Shown here in pieces: positions 60,480-64,000 of a DNA stretch of 64,000 nucleotides. The DNA comes from Nephrocerus scutellatus (lineage: Eukaryota > Arthropoda > Insecta > Diptera > Pipunculidae). The notes under the pieces are model-generated. The model did no database searches and was not told the DNA's origin. It was given only the letters and a program-made list of their open reading frames with translations. The stretch is from positions 138,538,277 through 138,602,276 of the forward strand of contig OX352761.1 in the NCBI GenBank assembly GCA_947095585.1, given 5' to 3'. A program made the position numbers and the translations under genes. The stretch's first letter is position 1, and every line of letters begins with the position of its first letter.

Positions 60480-61030
60480 CACGTGGTAGTTGGTAAATAC
60501 TTCACGTTTTCGTCCGAAAGTCCGAAACGGTGTACCGCAAGGATCAATACTAGGCCCAACACGGTTCTCGTTATATGTGAACGAACTACCTTAGTTATCG
60601 TATCTCGTTATATGTGAATGAACTACCTTAAGTAATTAGGCATTGCTTAGTTCACATGTATGTGGACAATGTTCAACTTTTCATGAGTTGTTTTAAGAAT
60701 GCGACTGATGACACTACTTATTTTATAAACGAAGATTTGTCAAGCGTCAAGTTGATGCTGGCAAAAATTCTTCTATTACCAGTATTGCTCTATGGATGTG
60801 AAATTTTCATGAGTCACGATCACAAGAGTAAGTATAAACTTAACATTCTGTATAATAACATCGCTCGGTATATTTTTAGTTTGAAATATGGTGACCCTGT
60901 TTCGAGATTCTCTAAGCAGATAAGATAAGGTTTTCAAAGGAACATCCACATATATGTACCTACATATTATATATTTTCAAAACCAGATATTTATATAAGT
61001 TTGTTAAGCTTCTTACAAGATTATTTAAAT
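60480..61030 (+). mobile_element. LINE RT palm/thumb fragment (right half of split element)
   Basis: Plus strand: GVPQGSILGPTRFSLYVNEL (about 60530), then YVDNVQLFMSC (about 60660), where catalytic YADD is changed to YVDN. The thumb is ILLLPVLLYGCEIFMSHDHK (about 60770) and LNILYNNIARYIFSLKYGDP. A short duplication of GTGAACGAACTACCTTA/GTGAATGAACTACCTTA at 60579-60631 lies inside it. Inactive. Confidence 0.78.
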
Positions 61031-63289
61031 CTTAATTGTAAGTGACATTATGTTAAATAAATGTTAAATATATTAAATATGAGTATATAATCATGATTGT
61101 TAAAAGGAGAAGAAGAGGAGAGTTTTCTGAAAAAATTTACATAAACGGGTTAACAAGCTAATCGTGCGTACTGTACCGGCTCTAATTGATTTAGGAAATA
61201 ATCAAATGTTGCTGTTGATTGTATTTCTACCCTCATGCGTACATCAATCAAAAAATTAAGGAAATCTGAAACTTTTGGACCATTCGCTATCATATTCGAA
61301 AAAAGATCCAAAGCATATCCTGAACGACAGAGAATTTTGCATTTACGAAAAACCTAAAATTCATGACAGCTCAAATGTTTTCTAAAATTATCCCAAAATA
61401 CTTAAAATTTTTCGTGAGACAAATTGGATAGTTTTATTACTCATTATAAATAATATGCATATTCTGACTTTAAATTACAATGGGAAACAATGTCACATTT
61501 GTTAGCGGACCATTTTTGACTCAAGCACAACCAAAAGGGGCATAAAGTAAATTTGCGACGAGTACCATTTCGTTAGATATAATACACAAAGAATGCACCA
61601 TGGAATCCGTACGATTACGTAGCAAATATATGATTATATCGTAAATGTTTTACAGCTCCCAAATACCACTAAAAGTCAGGAAGACCAAAAAATGAGCCAA
61701 AATAGAACAAAAAGGGAAATGGGAATATCGCGGAAAATTTTAGAAAAATCGATCGTAAATTTTTAATAGAGCGATTTTTTTAAACTACCGCTCCCCAAAC
61801 GGTGCGGATAAACATATTTTTCGTTTACTAAGGGTTGGTTACATAGCAAATTTTTTGGTCGAAGGCAAAGAGGAAGGAAGCTTTAAGGTTATCATTTATC
61901 ATTATTCTGTGAACTCTTTACTATTGCGTGGCAAATTGTTTGGCAAATAAAATTACCATGTACTTGCAATTTTTAAAATTGTTTGGGTCAGTGGTAGCGT
62001 TAAGTTGTTTAAAATGTCGCAATTGCGTGTAACGTTTGGTACGTTTTTCTACTTTTTGTTGACTCAAGTAATAAGATCAAATGGTGCTTGTATGTTATGT
62101 CACTTTGAACACAATGATAAGAATGAACTTCATTAGTAATATACGTTCAATTGTATCATCATTACAGCACTTAAAAATCCAGAGTAAATACAAAAGCACA
62201 CGAAAGAACTATTGAAAATTGATAATTAATCTTGAATGACTTTTTCTCCTTCATGTAATAATAGATGTTTCCTTATACCATATGTGAGTAAGTATTTAGA
62301 ATTCCTAAGTCCCATTTTAATTACTACCTCTTTCAGTTAAATAAAAATCTATCAATCAACTATGCTAATTTATTGGTTAATGAAACCATTGCGTCATGCA
62401 AATTTGTACTAAACGTTTTTAAATATCCACAAGAATGAACACCAGAAGAAACGAACCCTTGTTGGGACACACCTTTCACCTCATTACCCCACCAATTGAG
62501 GTTAATAAAATTCCGCAGACGATTACCATCTGAAGAGTTGCCGACTGACGAGGACCAGTTTCCCAGGGTAAATTAAAAATCAAAAAATTCTCCTCACTCA
62601 TGCCGTTGTGTTTCATTCAATTGAACGAATCCTCTCATCTCCATCGACCGAGTTTACTTTTGCTGCTTATTGTTTCCTTTTAAGCCAATTTGCTAATTTG
62701 GCATTAAGAGGAAATTTTGTTTACATATTGCATCATGGCGAGAGGGTAACTTTGTTCAAAGAAGAGGTTATTTTGCCGGTGCTATTCTACTTAAAGCTAC
62801 GGCTGGAGCGAATGTTGTTTTTCTTTCCATCGTTGGTTTAGTTTGGAAGACGTTTATATAGAAAAAGGATTAAAGGAAAAATTATTTAAACTTTGTAACA
62901 ACATGGTAAACAATTTGTCGGATTATCAAAACTTGAAACTTTAAATTGGCTCAAGTCGTTGGTTTGATCCTAGGGCTAAGTTTTACATTAATTGATTTGT
63001 ATATTATGAACAAATTAAATAACTAGTCCTCTGTTTCTTACATAATGCGTTATTTTACAATGATATTTTCAGATTTTACATAACGTAAACGAAACGTTCC
63101 TAAATAAAATAAAGTCTAGCTTACCTGCAGGAAAAATTGTAGAATTTTTTTTAAAAAGGAGAATAGTAGACTTCTTCAACACACCACCGCTTGGTAACTG
63201 GATACCAAACACTTCCTGCTTAATGTGGTCACCATATGATTCAAGAAGAAATGGAAAAAGGAATATCTACGGATAGTATGCCATTTATT
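61031..63289. other. No gene recognised
   Basis: AT-rich DNA without motifs I can name. Confidence 0.4.
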
Positions 63290-63560
63290 TCGGCTTACTT
63301 TCCAACTTACTTTACCGCTGTTGTTTAACAAGGGCCTCAACTAACATGCCTCCCGAATTAGCCCGGTCGTTTGCTAACTCCCTCCAATTGCGAACACCTA
63401 TTATTTACAGGTCAACCTTCACTTGTGAGGATAGGCGGAAATTCCTTTTACGTGCCTCAAACTTCCAGTACTACATTTCTTGACTAGGTCGATGTCGCTG
63501 TATAGTTCAAGTAATTCGTAATTGAATCTTCTCCACCAAAGCCAATCGAAAATCGTCCGA
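63290..63560 (-). mobile_element. LINE C-terminal fragment with native stop
   Basis: Minus strand: WWRRFNYELLELYSDIDLVK (about 63540), then after a damaged stretch GVRNWRELANDRANSGGMLV and EALVKQQR followed by TAA (63410-63325). The LYxDIDLV and GVRNWRxLAxDR patterns are typical C-termini of insect LINEs of the RTE-like type. Truncated 5'. Confidence 0.72.
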
Positions 63561-63695
63561 ATTTTTTCTTTTTCGCTCAATACTATTTCTTCATCAGTTT
63601 ATGAAAGATGAATTATTGCCTCAGCGCATTAAGGTCTTAAACGAGATCTTCTTTGTGGTCCGAGCGTATGCTAAAATTATGTATATATAACTTAA

Positions 63696-64000
63696 CTAGC
63701 TCACCCGACGGACGTTGCCCTGTCCAACTTTCAATAAATTTGTTTGAAATCGTTTTGTGAATTTTTGAAGAGCTATTTGAAATGTTCAAAGTAAAAATAA
63801 GAAAAACAACGTCATCCAAATGACGATGAATCTCAAGGCAATATTATATACTGCAAACAGATCGAAACAAAGCATTTGTTTGTTTTGATTGTTTGCTCGT
63901 TCGTTCCTTGCAGCATCCGCTGCATCCGCTGATGGATTTCTTCAAATCAGTATAGTTGCTATATATGAATTATGCTTACTAAATTAATAAACTGCTTTCT
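63696..64000 (-). mobile_element. Helitron 3' end, runs out of window
   Basis: Minus strand 3' end GGGCAACGTCCGTCGGGTGA followed by G, CTAG (63699-63696) and T in the flank. It is similar to the Helitron ends at 14068 and 43465. How far the element extends to higher coordinates is not clear. Confidence 0.6.

Overview
The window looks like nuclear DNA of a higher (cyclorrhaphan) fly, most likely a tephritid fruit fly or close relative. It is AT-rich, has GT-AG introns and very sparse coding sequence, and is crowded with decayed transposable elements. Its one intact protein gene is a fly-type larval serum protein (hexamerin). The tephritid placement is inference; the dipteran placement follows from the two host genes. 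There is no rRNA, functional tRNA, CRISPR array or prokaryotic gene.

Two host genes are supported. (1) Positions 733-22482, + strand: the last four coding exons of a beaten path (beat) family immunoglobulin-superfamily gene, probably beat-V like. The signal-peptide end lies before the window. A 19.2 kb intron (1334-20531) splits the first Ig domain and is filled with mobile elements. (2) Positions 31321-33465, - strand: a single-exon 714-residue Lsp2-type hexamerin with TATA box, signal peptide and poly(A) signals. No functional link between the two is visible; they are simply neighbours.

Layout: 0-22.5 kb is the beat gene and its TE-filled intron (several LINE remnants, two tRNA-derived SINEs, a Helitron helicase relic and copies of a modular non-autonomous repeat). 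22.5-28 kb is the probable 3' UTR/downstream region with LINE copy A. 28-31 kb holds the repeat and LINE copy B. 31.2-33.5 kb is Lsp2. 33.5-64 kb has no recognisable protein gene: it holds more LINE fragments on both strands, a short non-autonomous Helitron, a decayed Tc1-like transposon and long AT-rich intergenic DNA. One TATA/initiator pair near 42.2 kb could be a promoter.

The most interesting signals are: a pair of LINE copies whose central ~1.45 kb is far more alike than their ends (a gene-conversion-like mosaic) and which share loss of the reverse-transcriptase catalytic motif; a modular repeat family built from ~115 bp units around the palindrome ACACATGTGT, with six or more copies including an inverted pair 8.6 kb apart; and Helitron ends shared between a helicase-bearing relic and a ~370 bp non-autonomous copy. 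I found no clearly new protein-coding system. TE clade names are my best reading of motifs and would need a phylogeny.
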